From Corbicula japonica (Eukaryota; Mollusca; Bivalvia; Venerida; Cyrenidae), in assembly GCA_038501625.1 (NCBI GenBank), contig JAZAYU010000054.1, forward strand, positions 1,116,001-1,180,000: a DNA stretch of 64,000 bases, in the 5' to 3' direction. Shown here piece after piece: positions 14,501 to 22,940 of the stretch. The notes beneath the pieces are model-generated. The model did not search any database and was not told the DNA's origin. It saw nothing but the letters and a program-made list of their open reading frames with translations. Made by a program: the position numbers and the translations under genes. Positions within the stretch are counted from its first letter, which is position 1. Each line of letters starts with the position of its first letter.

Positions 14501-14931
14501 TCTTACTTACAACAGTGTTTTTATTGCTGTGTAATGAGGTGATGTTCAGTATTATGTTTTATACTGTGGAAAGTCACTATTTGATAATCAGTTTGTCAAT
14601 TCGTATTAGAAGTCACTTAACTTAAAAAAAGACGTTAGAAACACAAAGAACAAAGAAATAAAAATAATGTGACAAAATATTGTTATTTTGTATCAAATCA
14701 TAATAAAAGTAATAAACCAAAACAGTTATATTGAAATTAACGTTACAGGCGGCAGAATCAGCAGGTAAGCAAGTGCCGGCTTCATCAAGTTCTCTAGCGA
14801 TGCAGGGTGAAACCTCTGATGATGAGCTTGACGACTTTGAACAAGTGGTTGAGATGCCGAGAACCGTAAAAACCATGGAATTCTACAAAACGCGTACCAA
14901 GAAGCGAGGAAAAAGACACCACAAGAATTAA
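2435..14931 (+). CDS. TRANK1: TRANK1-like protein, C-terminal ten exons (5' part outside window)
   Basis: Ten exons (2435-2562, 3176-3278, 3595-3816, 4438-4604, 6711-6869, 7557-7721, 8196-8284, 9299-9441, 11272-14351, 14749-14931) have GT/AG borders and join in one frame to 1478 residues and a TAA stop. Fragment residues 18-32 carry UvrD-type helicase motif V (VLTIYEAKGLEFDDV) and 105-113 motif VI (LYTALTRAR). TPR-like helical pairs follow, then a long helical region with a CCCH-like cluster (635-658), an IQ motif (1183 on) and a CxxC pair (1223, 1226). This order matches the C-terminal half of TRANK1 (TPR and ankyrin repeat-containing protein 1), a large helicase-like protein of poorly known role. 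Walker A and the other N-terminal helicase motifs must lie left of position 1. Family is confident; molecular function is not. Confidence 0.9.
3176..3278 (+). CDS. TRANK1: TRANK1-like exon b
   Basis: TTTGCAG acceptor, G|GTATGT donor, phase 0 in and phase 1 out, 34 codons plus one base. It starts ASKEWRVVTGFLERLAG, the KEWR segment that follows motif V in TRANK1-type proteins. Rich in charged residues near its end. Confidence 0.87.
3595..3816 (+). CDS. TRANK1: TRANK1-like exon c: UvrD helicase motif VI
   Basis: TTTTACAG acceptor and A|GTAAGT donor. Phase 1 in and phase 1 out. QLYTALTRARVNVWVFD is the superfamily 1 motif VI (YxALTRAR), whose arginines contact ATP in related enzymes. The helicase fold ends shortly after, and helical repeat sequence begins in the next exon. 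The open frame runs on into the intron after 3816; that part is not coding. Confidence 0.9.
3931..4001 (+). repeat. R2 short repeat with small inverted repeat, copy 1
   Basis: Shares with 33708-33776, 57428-57503 and 59550-59627 a block of about 70 bp: GAAAGCCACC, an ACGAAA segment, then AGGCT-(N)-GAGCCTG forming a 6-7 bp stem. Non-coding; class unknown. Confidence 0.65.
4438..4604 (+). CDS. TRANK1: TRANK1-like exon d: first TPR-like helices
   Basis: TTCTCCTAG acceptor, AAG|GTTTGT donor, phase 1 in and 0 out. It codes ADWLRRAEDFMKHSLYGVAA, an amphipathic helix pair of the TPR/SEL1 sort, followed by GGDQERAKIALAHNQALK. This marks the change from helicase to scaffold-like repeats. Confidence 0.88.
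4605..6710. other. 2.1-kb intron of the TRANK1-like gene
   Basis: No exon seen. Two direct copies of a CGGCAATATT decamer lie near 6393-6412, and several CTCCGGAT-type repeats lie near 5940-6000. Open frames at 6051-6260 and 6360-6761 lack splice or codon support. Confidence 0.65.
6711..6869 (+). CDS. TRANK1: TRANK1-like exon e: TPR-like helices
   Basis: TTTATCAG acceptor, CAG|GTATGT donor, 53 whole codons, phase 0/0. FIHAAELYLECNRPAKAALC is a clear helix-turn-helix repeat of the TPR kind, followed by a second repeat with AAGLFEKLG. Confidence 0.9.
7557..7721 (+). CDS. TRANK1: TRANK1-like exon f: TPR-like helices
   Basis: TTTTCAG acceptor, AAT|GTAAGC donor, 55 whole codons, phase 0/0. YERAAEIYRRLKQPMASSRC and YEQLGNFNKAIEVLYDNEHF are two helix pairs with TPR-like spacing. 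Confidence 0.9.
8196..8284 (+). CDS. TRANK1: TRANK1-like exon g: linker
   Basis: CTCTACAG acceptor and AG|GTATAA donor, phase 0 in and 2 out. The short segment (ELKQKGSPIPQQLLAN) is polar and proline-containing, a linker between helical repeats. An R1 repeat copy lies in the intron after it. Confidence 0.8.
8447..8836 (+). repeat. R1 dispersed repeat, copy 3
   Basis: Plus-oriented copy in the intron after TRANK1-like exon g, starting at ATATGCATATCAGGAATCGC. It contains a purine-rich GAGAAAGAGAGAGAG run and the shared GAACGGTCAGTGGCAAA block. Confidence 0.8.
9299..9441 (+). CDS. TRANK1: TRANK1-like exon h: helical repeats
   Basis: TATTGTAG acceptor and G|GTAATT donor, phase 2 in and 1 out. 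SAAELFHKYKNEERMLEAVD and KVGFLKKYRYIGQAAGILEQ are helix pairs that continue the repeat region and run into the large exon. Confidence 0.88.
9687..9770. repeat. 84-bp near-perfect hairpin
   Basis: The arms start ATCCTGCGTATCACAG and end CTGTGATACGCAGGAT and close on GGAAAACA-T-TGTTTTCC, almost without loop. A few mismatches lie in the middle of the stem. It sits in a TRANK1-like intron. Either a tiny palindromic MITE or a transcribed hairpin. Confidence 0.85.
10195..10506 (+). repeat. R1 dispersed repeat, copy 4 (internally deleted)
   Basis: Starts at the shared ATATGCATATCAG but jumps directly to the GTCTTGGTGAA part, lacking about 200 bp, then runs through CCTTACCGAGATCAGA to GTTAATCACCAAG. 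Confidence 0.7.
11272..14351 (+). CDS. TRANK1: TRANK1-like exon i: 3.08-kb exon with CCCH-like cluster and IQ motif
   Basis: CTCATGAAG acceptor (11270-11271 AG), GAG|GTGTGT donor, 1026 whole codons plus the end of a split codon. The upstream ATG at 11244 is in intron. GQLEKAAHLLLMYGRFDEAI continues the TPR-like repeats. Residues C635, C644, C654 and H658 (12000-12071) form a C-x8-C-x9-C-x3-H pattern like a CCCH zinc finger. After a long helical stretch, an acidic segment (near 13540-13560) leads to IQRWFRQRRHCR, an IQ-type motif that in other proteins binds calmodulin or light chains, then MCGICG with a CxxC pair. The last 150 residues are coiled-coil-like. No frameshift or stop is present in 3 kb, so the exon is under constraint. 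Confidence 0.93.
14749..14931 (+). CDS. TRANK1: TRANK1-like terminal exon
   Basis: GTTACAG acceptor, phase 0, 60 codons and TAA. An acidic stretch (TSDDELDDFEQVVEMP) is followed by a strongly basic end, KTRTKKRGKRHHKN. The basic tail could bind nucleic acid or act as a nuclear signal; this is inference. Confidence 0.85.
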   Translation, partial: AAESAGKQVPASSSSLAMQGETSDDELDDFEQVVEMPRTVKTMEFYKTRTKKRGKRHHKN

Positions 14932-16158
14932 GAAATATAAATTTTGTCTAGCAAAATGAATCTTTGTTCACTACCCGGACATTGGAACTTTTTACTCTTA
15001 GTGATTATCAAGGCAGTCAGTAATAGTACCGATATGATCACATGATGACAAAGCGATGGTTATATCAGCACTTGATAGGTTATATATGTACAGCTCAAAG
15101 TTTGCTATCAAGAGTATTGTGTACATATATTTTGCCATATGTCAATTTTTATTAGTAGATTTGTTTAACGCATGTTTTAGTGAATAATTAACCAATATAG
15201 ACAAATGTTTAAACAACTGCACTGTGTTATCAGGGTTTAATATTTAGAATTAGAATGGGATGATGGTTGATATAGTGAAAAATAATCAAAGTTTGCCAGA
15301 ACATGTATGAATGAGACCTTGTCCATTGACGTACCTTTGAAATTGATCTTCGGCCTTAAAACAGTGATAAATGATTGTGGTTAACAGCAAAATGTTATTG
15401 CTGCTTCCTCGGTAAAGCACATGAGCCTGGCAATTTGCCAAAATAATTGCGTCTGGTATGAAATTTTAAGCAGATGCACTTCACTTTGTGATAAAAATTC
15501 CAAAGTTTTAGTATTTCTGTCATTTAAATTGTTTTTAAAGAAATGTATAAACGATAAAATATGGTTCTGTTTTTTTAAGTATTAGAATGTCACTCAGCTT
15601 ATAACATGCAGCTTATAGAAATATCTCATAATGAAGAAACAGTATTTTGAAGCATAAGTAGAAATTTTAAAATGATTGTTGTTTGTGTTGTATAACGTGT
15701 ACATTTTGAAATTGATCGTATTATAACTTATTATTTCTGTTTTTCTTCTGTTTGGCTGTGTGAGCTGGTCGTGATTGTTGCATGTGGATGCATGTTGTGC
15801 GTATTTTACCTTTATATATGGCATGTTTATTGTTTCATTGTTGTTTTATTTTTTGCGGATCTTGAATTTATTTTTTAATGAAGAAAGCAGTAAACTCAGA
15901 TGTATCTAAGAATGTTTACATTAATTTTTGAGGGGTATGTTTGATAAATTATAAAAATCACTATCAAAGTTGTATACTACGAGTATGTCATTTATTATTG
16001 TTTACAACATTTATATTTTGTACATGTGAGTATGTTATGTTTATTTGACAGATAAATTCTGTTACATGTGATATTTGAATTTTCATGGAAAACTTCAAGG
16101 TCTTGCGTTATTGTTTACACAGAAGTGTTATGTCTCTAAAGGAGATAAAGGGTTTTTC
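14932..16158. other. Downstream of TRANK1-like gene: 3' UTR and intergenic
   Basis: AT-rich, with no further exon recognised. The 3' UTR presumably lies here, but I could not fix the polyadenylation site. Confidence 0.6.
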
Positions 16159-16406
16159 GTATGACGCGCACCCTTTGTTTTTCCTGAACAATGCTCTAAC
16201 AAACATGCACATACTGAAAGAAAATAAGGTTTGATCTGAACTCTGAAACTGATATACAAAACAACAAAAACTTATACGAGTTTTTTACCAGCAAACACTC
16301 ATCTACAATAACTTGCAGTTATTTGTGAAAACATGACGAGTTTTGAAGAAACCAGCAAATGTGTTAGAGCATTATTCCGTAAACAAAAAAGAGTGCGCGT
16401 CATATG
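16159..16406. mobile_element. MITE-like element with about 44-bp terminal inverted repeats
   Basis: The left end (16159-16202, starting GTATGACGCGCACC and ending ATGCTCTAAC) is the reverse complement, with a few mismatches, of the right end (16363-16406, GTTAGAGCAT to GCGCGTCATATGAC). The interior of about 160 bp has no open frame. It ends 14 bp before the compound repeat at 16421. Confidence 0.8.
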
Positions 16407-17010
16407 ACAAAACATTTTTTTAGCTCGACTATTCGAAGAATAGGGGAGCTATCCTACTCGCCCCCTTGTCGGCGTCGGCGTCGGTGTCGGCGTCGGCGTC
16501 TCCGTCCGTTAAACGAAATATGCACTTTGGTCCATAACTTGAAAACTACTTATGATATCAACTTGAAACTTGGAATATATATTCACCATCAAATTCTACA
16601 TCATTACCAACAACACCCATAACTCTGCTACAAATATTTTTCAAGTTTTGCCCCTTTTTCACTTAAATTTTGCGTTAAGGAAAATATGCACTTTGGTCCA
16701 TAACTTATCAACTACTTGAGATATCAACTTGAAACTTGGAATATATATTCACCATCAAATTCTGCATCATTACAACAAGACCCATAACTCTGCTGTCAAT
16801 ATATTTCAAGTTATGCCCCTTTTTTCTTATATTATGTGTTAAGCAAAATATGCATTTTGCCCATAACTTTAAAACTACTTGAGATATTGCCTTGAAACTT
16901 GAAATATATTTTCACCATCAAAATATACATCATAACCAACAAGACCCATAACTCTGCTTCCAATATTTTTAAAATTATGTCCCTTTTTCACTTACATTTT
17001 GTGTTAAGCA

Positions 17011-18430
17011 AAATATAAACTTGGCCCTTGACTTCGTTATGAATGGAGGGATTTCAAAATAACTTGGCACAAATGTTCACCATGACAAGGCGGTGTGTCC
17101 GCACAATACCAATGCCTGTAGATCCAAGGTCAAGGTCACTGTTACTAAAAATAGAATTTTCTTGTCCAGGCTGTAACTTCGTTATGAATGGAGGGATTTC
17201 AAAATAACTTGACACAAATGTTCACCATGACAGGGCGGTGTGTCGCGTACCATGCTCATGCCTGTAGGTCAAAGGTTAAGGTCACTGTTACTAAAAATAG
17301 AATTCTCTTGTCCGGGCTGTTCCTTTTTTACGAATGGAGGGATTTCAAAATAACTTTGCACCAATGTTCACTATGACAAGGCAGTGTGTCCGCACAATAC
17401 CCAAGCCTGAATGGCTAAGGTCAAGGTCACTGATACTAAAAATAGAATTTTCTTGTCCGGGCTGTAACTTCATTATAAATGTAGGGATTTCAATATAACT
17501 TGACACAAATGTTCACCATGAAAGGGCGCAATGTCGCGTACCATGCCCATGCCTGTAGGTCAAAGGTCAAGGTCACTGTTACTAAAAATAGAATTCTCTT
17601 GTCCGGGCTGTTCCCTTTTTATGAATGGAGGGATTTCAAAATAACTTTGCACAAATGTTCACTATGACAAGGCAGTGTGTCCGCACAATACCCAAGCCTG
17701 AATGTCCAAGGTCAAGGTCACTGTTACTTAAAATATAATTTTCTTGTCCGGGCTGTAACTTCATTATAAATGAAGGGATTTCAATATAACTTGGCACAAA
17801 TGTTCACCATGACAGGGCAGTGTATCGCGTACCATGCCCATGCCTGTAGGTCAAGGTCACTGTTATATAGAATAGAATTATATAATATATAGAATATATA
17901 TTATAGAATATATTAAGCAAAATATACACTTGGCCCTTAACTTCGTTATGAATGGAGGGATTTCAAAATAACTTGGCACAAATGTTCACCATGACAAGGC
18001 CGTGTGTCCGCACAATACCAATGCCTGTAGATCCAAGGTCAAGGTCACTCTTACTAAAAATAGAATTCTCTTTTCCGGGTTGTAACTTAGTTAGGAATAG
18101 AGTAATTTCAATATACTTGGCAGAAATGTTCACCATGACAAGGTGGTGAGTCATGTACCATGTCCATGCCTGTAGGTCCAAGGTCAAGGTCACTGTTACT
18201 AAAAATAGAATTTTCTTGTCCGGGCTATAACTTTGTTTTGAATGGAGGGTTTTCAAAATAACTTGGCACAAATGTTCACCATGACAAGACGGTTTGTTGC
18301 GTACATCACCCATGCCTGTAAGTCCAAGGTCAAGGTCAGTCACTAAAACTTGAATTTACTTGTTCTGGCTATAACTTCTTTATGAATGAAGGGATTTCAA
18401 AATAACTTGGCACAAATGTTCACTATGACA
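17011..18430 (+). repeat. Ten-unit 144-146 bp tandem array
   Basis: Ten units, each with ACTTCGTTATGAATGGAGGG, ACAAATGTTCACCATGACA, GGTCAAGGTCACTGTTACTA and AGAATTTTCTTGTCCGGGCT. Shared points fall at 17038, 17184, 17330, 17475, 17621, 17765, then after an AT-rich break (17865-17940) at 17948, 18092, 18238 and 18382. Spacing of 144-146 is very regular. Confidence 0.88.
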
Positions 18431-18615
18431 TTGTATTGCATTACCACCAACTTTTTCACAGACATTTCTGTAATGAGAAGACAACAGCCACAAATACAAA
18501 TAATTTACTTGATCTTCAAGTTTATGCATATTCTTATAATTACTCGAACATCACTGTCTTTGAAATGCTATTATTCCCATCATTTCACTTGAGTGTCTGA
18601 AAACGATGTATAGCG

Positions 18616-18651
18616 GGGGCATCCGTGTCCTATGGACACATTTCTAGTTTC
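18616..18651 (+). repeat. Terminal motif of the nested array element
   Basis: GGGGGCATCCGTGTCCTATGG followed by ACACATTTCTAG. The core GTGTCC-TAT-GGACAC (18625-18639) is a perfect 6-bp stem. Immediately right of it the host element A sequence resumes, so I take it as the nested element's end. Confidence 0.6.
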
Positions 18652-19055
18652 ACTTATATTTTCACTAAAGTGCACTTCATCGATAACTTTGCAAATACTT
18701 CTAGTATCAACTTCAAACTTCCATTTAATTTTCATTTCAGTTATTTTTCTGTAACATTACTGAAGTGATTGATATTTGACTTAAAGTAAATGTCTCTAAT
18801 AAAAAATTACTAATATGTTTTCTAACAAATTCAGAAATATTTCATAGATATTCCCCTATTCAGTTTAATATTTATGGTACATTAAGGAATTATTTCTGTT
18901 ATTTGAAATGAATTTCTCCCTTACCATTCACTTGTTAATTTTTTTTCTGATTGCACATGAATGCATGGCCATAGTTGTTATTGTTTTAATCTTCAAATTG
19001 CATTTGTTTCAAATGATTCGAATAGTCGAGCATGCTGTCTCCTCTGACAGCTCTT

Positions 19056-20066
19056 GATACTAAAAGCTAACCGAAGGCAAAATGTGAGTTTTCCTCATCG
19101 CTGAACTAATTCATAATCATTTTATTGATGTTATCTCTGATGATAATGATATTGGGTAATCTAACGTCGAAAAAAATCTTGAAAATTTTCACGCAGTGCG
19201 TTCATATGTTATTAATCTTGCTCTGAAATTCAAAATATTCTGATTATAAAACCGCCAACTTGGAAGTAGGTTATTTGGGTCATGAAAGTAGGTCACTTAA
19301 TCAAAGCAAATAAAAACTTGTTAACACATACCATATTTGGTTTATATCTTGAAATTAGCATAAATTTGATTATCTTGGGCCCATCCGTTTTGGAATCAAA
19401 ATGTGTGATCCAGTCAGATGAATATGTTTCGAGGGGTTTAGTGCAAAACTGTTGTTTCTACATTGCAGTAAAGAATGAGTTACGGCAGTCCTGAATGCAA
19501 CCCTTGGTTGTATATGTAACCATCTTCAAGTTCTTTGGGCTGAACATGAAACAGTGTGCATTCTTTAGGAATCAATCTTTGGCTGTAATTATTGCTTACA
19601 ATATAAGTATTATTGTTGTTGTTTTTTGTTGTTTCGATATTGCACTCTGCCTAAAAATTGTTAATCTCTTGTATGCATATTGTTAGAAAATAAACTCTTC
19701 TATTAAAGCATTGGTTCTTTTGTTGAATTTTGACTTTATTGGGCGAGAGGGAGTTTATAAAGTATGTGCTCGGAAAATGGTTACTTTTTCGCATCTTACG
19801 ATTCTAATGAAATAGTATAATAAATTACTAATCATTGATTTGTGTTTTCTTGGACGGAATTACAACAATGTTCGCCATTTAGAGCATCTATTTTTTTAAG
19901 TATATGTTTATTAAATAATGTTTAGTTAAATGCACCTTTGCATAACTATGAATGATTGCGACCACAACGGAGGTTGGATTGGGGCGTTTTTAGAAAACCA
20001 AAGTTATTTTCACCATAACAAAGCTCAAATTCACCAAAATAAAGTGTGTGATTCTTTAAAAAAATC
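19056..20066. other. Intergenic, no gene seen
   Basis: AT-rich. It separates element A from the fucosyltransferase frame. Open frames at 19282-19494, 19495-19686 and 19930-20175 have no homology I recognise. Confidence 0.6.
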
Positions 20067-20072
20067 TTTATT
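20067..20072 (-). promoter_or_regulatory. Polyadenylation signal of the fucosyltransferase frame
   Basis: AATAAA on the minus strand, 13 bases after the TGA stop of the fucosyltransferase frame. Unusually close to the stop, but canonical. Confidence 0.45.
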
Positions 20073-20085
20073 AAAATACCGAATT

Positions 20086-21285
20086 TCACAGAATATCTGT
20101 TGGAATTCTACATTTTGTTTGAATGTAGGCTACATGATCGTCATGCGTCTTTCGATACTTTTCCACATTGTTTAGTTTCTCGCACAAATGGCACAGGGAC
20201 GTTGGATGATATCGTATATAGTATTTATCCTTTTCACGCAAATATTTAGTATACCGTTCTTCAGAGGATGCAATTTCCATTAAGTACTGTGCCAAGTGCT
20301 TCGGAGACATAAAATGAGCTGTGTTTATAAAAGTGTTGTTCGGAAGATGTTTATTATAGTCAAGCCCCCCTCTAACGGCCAGCACGGTGTCAAGAGGAAA
20401 ATTATAGAAAAACTTTTCCGTGATGTAATCTTGACAGATGCTGTTTCAAAACTGAGATAAAACTTATAGTCATTGTTGAGCATATGTTTTAATTTTGAAT
20501 ATTTAAAGTAAGCTTTATTTTTGCTGCATTTTCCAAACACATCAACTTGAAGTCCAGATTTGCTTAGTTCAGACACGTACTGTTCTCTTTTCCCTTTGGT
20601 ATTACAGTTGCTTACTGCCCAAGCCACCATTTTACTTTTACGGTGAAATATCGCACTGTAATTTCAAGTGTTGAGTATGGATTGAACACGTCAGCATTCA
20701 GTTCATATGACCAGTTCATTGTGTTTCTCCAACTTACATGTTTATATTCAGTTCTTGCATGGTTAATTGGTGACTCACCATAATAAAAGATCCACACTTG
20801 GATAGGATTCCGTTGGCTCTTTGGAATAGGTGGCGCTTCTTCCAGTGGTTCTGTCAAAGTATATATTATTGCATCAGCGGTATGCAATTCAGATCTGCTA
20901 GTCGTCACTCTACAATTGGCGTACAGACACCATTCTTGAAGAACAATATTAATTCCGGCTAAGTTATAGAAGTCCGGCATATTGTAGTACAGAACTTGTG
21001 TCCCCCTTGCTGGAATTCAGTGTCGGGCTTCTGATACTCCCGCGTAGCATGGTAACAGTCTACAAGTCTGTTTGGTGTCCACTCCTTTTGTGTCACATAA
21101 AACGGACTGTCTACACTGTTGCTTATGACGGAAGCAGTCTTGTTGTTGTGAAACGCCATCTGTGAGATCATATTCATGCTAGACAGCTGCAGAAAACAGT
21201 ACACACATACCAGAGGAGCTAATAACAGAGCAACATGATGACCCAGCAGTCTGAAAGCACGTGACTGTCGCATTAGAACACACAT
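20086..21285 (-). pseudogene. Alpha-1,3-fucosyltransferase (GT10), single-exon frame with three -1 frameshifts
   Basis: About 400 residues over 1200 bp, the usual size. Golgi enzymes of this family move fucose from GDP-fucose onto GlcNAc of glycans. The N-terminus has a short tail and one signal-anchor segment (ALLLAPLVCVYCFLQL), giving type II topology. Then follow the acceptor-side half (QVWIFYYGESPINHA, MNWSYELNADVFNPYS), the donor-binding half (MVAWAVSNC, LQVDVFGKC, YKFYLSFET), GGLDYNKHLPNNTFI, and a C-terminal Cys pair (CHLC). The frame changes three times, at the C run 21002-21006, the T run 20630-20633 and near 20440-20446. Each change is repaired by assuming one lost base, and everything between is intact. 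Either recent pseudogenisation or assembly errors. No intron. Confidence 0.88.
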
Positions 21286-22269
21286 GTCCCTTTTTTTGTT
21301 CTAAGATATTAACATTTCTTTCTCAAAATGATTGCATATTTAAGTGTAAAAACGTGTATTTGAAACCACAATTCTAATCAAATGTGCGATCACTTCATTG
21401 TTGTAAGTTAAATTTGACTTTTTATTTTTTGTCGTAGGTCACACTTTTCCTGAAGCATTTTTTGCAACCCCTTATTAGTTTTTAAACAAATTTTTTAAAC
21501 ATTTTATAGCTTATATTATTTAAAGTTGATTGTGTCTCACCAGAATAAGAAATATGTATATAAACGTTATAAAAATTTTCATCTCAACAAGGCTTCGTGT
21601 ATTGTGACTACCCAATCGGTTGACATCAGACTTTGTCATTAAAGGTCAAGTTCTAATATCTTTGCTAGTTTAACAACTGATAAAGGGAATTTTCTTAAAA
21701 GTCACACATTATAAAGTGTTATCACACTATGTTGACATGCTGTTGTTAGCAACATCGGGAGTTGTAACACTGTTTCTATCAATTGAGTATTTTACTGTCA
21801 AAGAGCTTCAAGCAAAGGTAGTTGAATTAATTTGTGTTGGTGTTGAGGAAATGCAGTTATATATTGGTTATGATCTGTGCAGGTCAAATCATAGATTATT
21901 TGTGACCTCAGAATATTTTTATACAGTTTTACTGGTAACACTTCCTACTGCAATATGCGTGAAATATAACGACAGAAAAGCTATATAACATGTTTAACTT
22001 TGCTACTGTAAAACATGTGAGATTAATATTGGCTAATACCATAAAAAATTTCAAATTATGAATTAACGACTAAATTAAACAAAAATGCTGGTCAGTGTTG
22101 AAATTTAGTTAACAGTAGTAACTTTCTGTGGACTGCAGTAGTCCAGTGTTTGTCAGTGTGCTGTATGATGGGAACAATGTGGCAGACAGGCACGGGCATT
22201 CACACATGTTGTCCGGTGTCTAAACTTGTCACAATAAACTATGATATACAGCTTGCTTTCATTTTGCAG
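21286..22269. other. Upstream of the fucosyltransferase frame; no gene seen
   Basis: AT-rich. An open frame at 21716-21988 (90 residues, two hydrophobic stretches) has no splice or homology support. Confidence 0.55.
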
Positions 22270-22940
22270 ATAAATCCCAGAGCTACAGCGCAGTTCTGGC
22301 AAATCTACACCTCATACCTGTGGATTTGATATCAAACTTGAAGCAAGCCGTCAACTATTGTCCATACTTGTGTCCAAATACTTGTGTCCAAATCTGGTGC
22401 TGCTAAAGCTATTGCTAGGCAGCATGGATGGCAAGAAACTTTGTCCAAGCATTTCATTCGTCATCCAATCACAATGCCAACCAGTGAACTTGACCCTGAC
22501 AGTCGCGGACAGTCACCATAGAAACGAAGCTGTAAATGCTGAGTTCTTTTCATCAATGGGGGATACTCTCAGCACGCCGCTTTATTTAAAATCTCTTAAA
22601 ATCTTTCCCGACCTAGATTGCTCGGCATCGGCAGATGACTTTCAAAGTGAAAGTAGAAGTTTCAGTGCCAGATCAGAGGATTTAAGTACGATTGGTCAAA
22701 GAAATGCATACAAAATTACGGAAGGAAATTATTTGTTTGTCAATGTTGAACTGCGTTGGAATTCTGTGTCAGTTTCTCAGCATGTAGACAATAAAGCTAG
22801 GATGTTGTCCAGCTTTCGTCTGCGGGGAAGTGTCTCATGGATGTGATGGTAAACTAGAGGAATTGTACCAGAACCTCCAAATTGTTATGTTCACCATCAT
22901 GTGGGAAGGAGTCGAGGGCTTGGATGAAACATCCTGGAAG
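22270..22940 (+). pseudogene. Exon-like block of an unrecognised protein, frame broken and restored
   Basis: TTTTGCAG acceptor at 22269 and AAG|GTAACT donor after 22940, 671 bp with coding-like composition. It opens KSQSYSAVLANLHLIPVDLI, changes frame at a 14-bp tandem duplication (22364-22377/22378-22391), continues as a 150-residue frame with CQPVNLTLTVADSHH and NAYKITEGNYLFVNVELRWN, and near 22840 changes again into CDGKLEELYQNLQIVMFTIM. The first and last frames are the same, so the two indels sum to a multiple of three. The alternating beta pattern suggests a beta-sandwich followed by a helix. I do not recognise the family. Possibly an allele or assembly artefact rather than a dead exon. 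Confidence 0.5.

Larger units (their letters stand above)
16421..19055 (+). mobile_element. Compound repeat element A, copy 1, invaded by a second array
   Basis: Starts TAGCTCGACTATTCGAAGAA, with a GGCGTC hexamer run, and ends ATTCGAATAGTCGAGCATGC...CAGCTCTT. The ends carry inverted TCGACTATTCGAA/TTCGAATAGTCGA. The left half holds about three and a half 163-166 bp units starting AAATATGCACTTTGG. The right end (18652-19055) matches the reverse complement of 44392-44550. Between 17007 and 18651 lies a different array that the second copy lacks. Non-coding, non-autonomous. Confidence 0.8.

Noticed and set aside
16515..18430. CRISPR-like regular arrays
   Set aside because: Units are 144-168 bp without short spacers, inside eukaryotic dispersed elements.
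21716..21988. 90-residue open frame with hydrophobic stretches
   Set aside because: No splice sites in phase, no recognised family and AT-rich codon use like random sequence.
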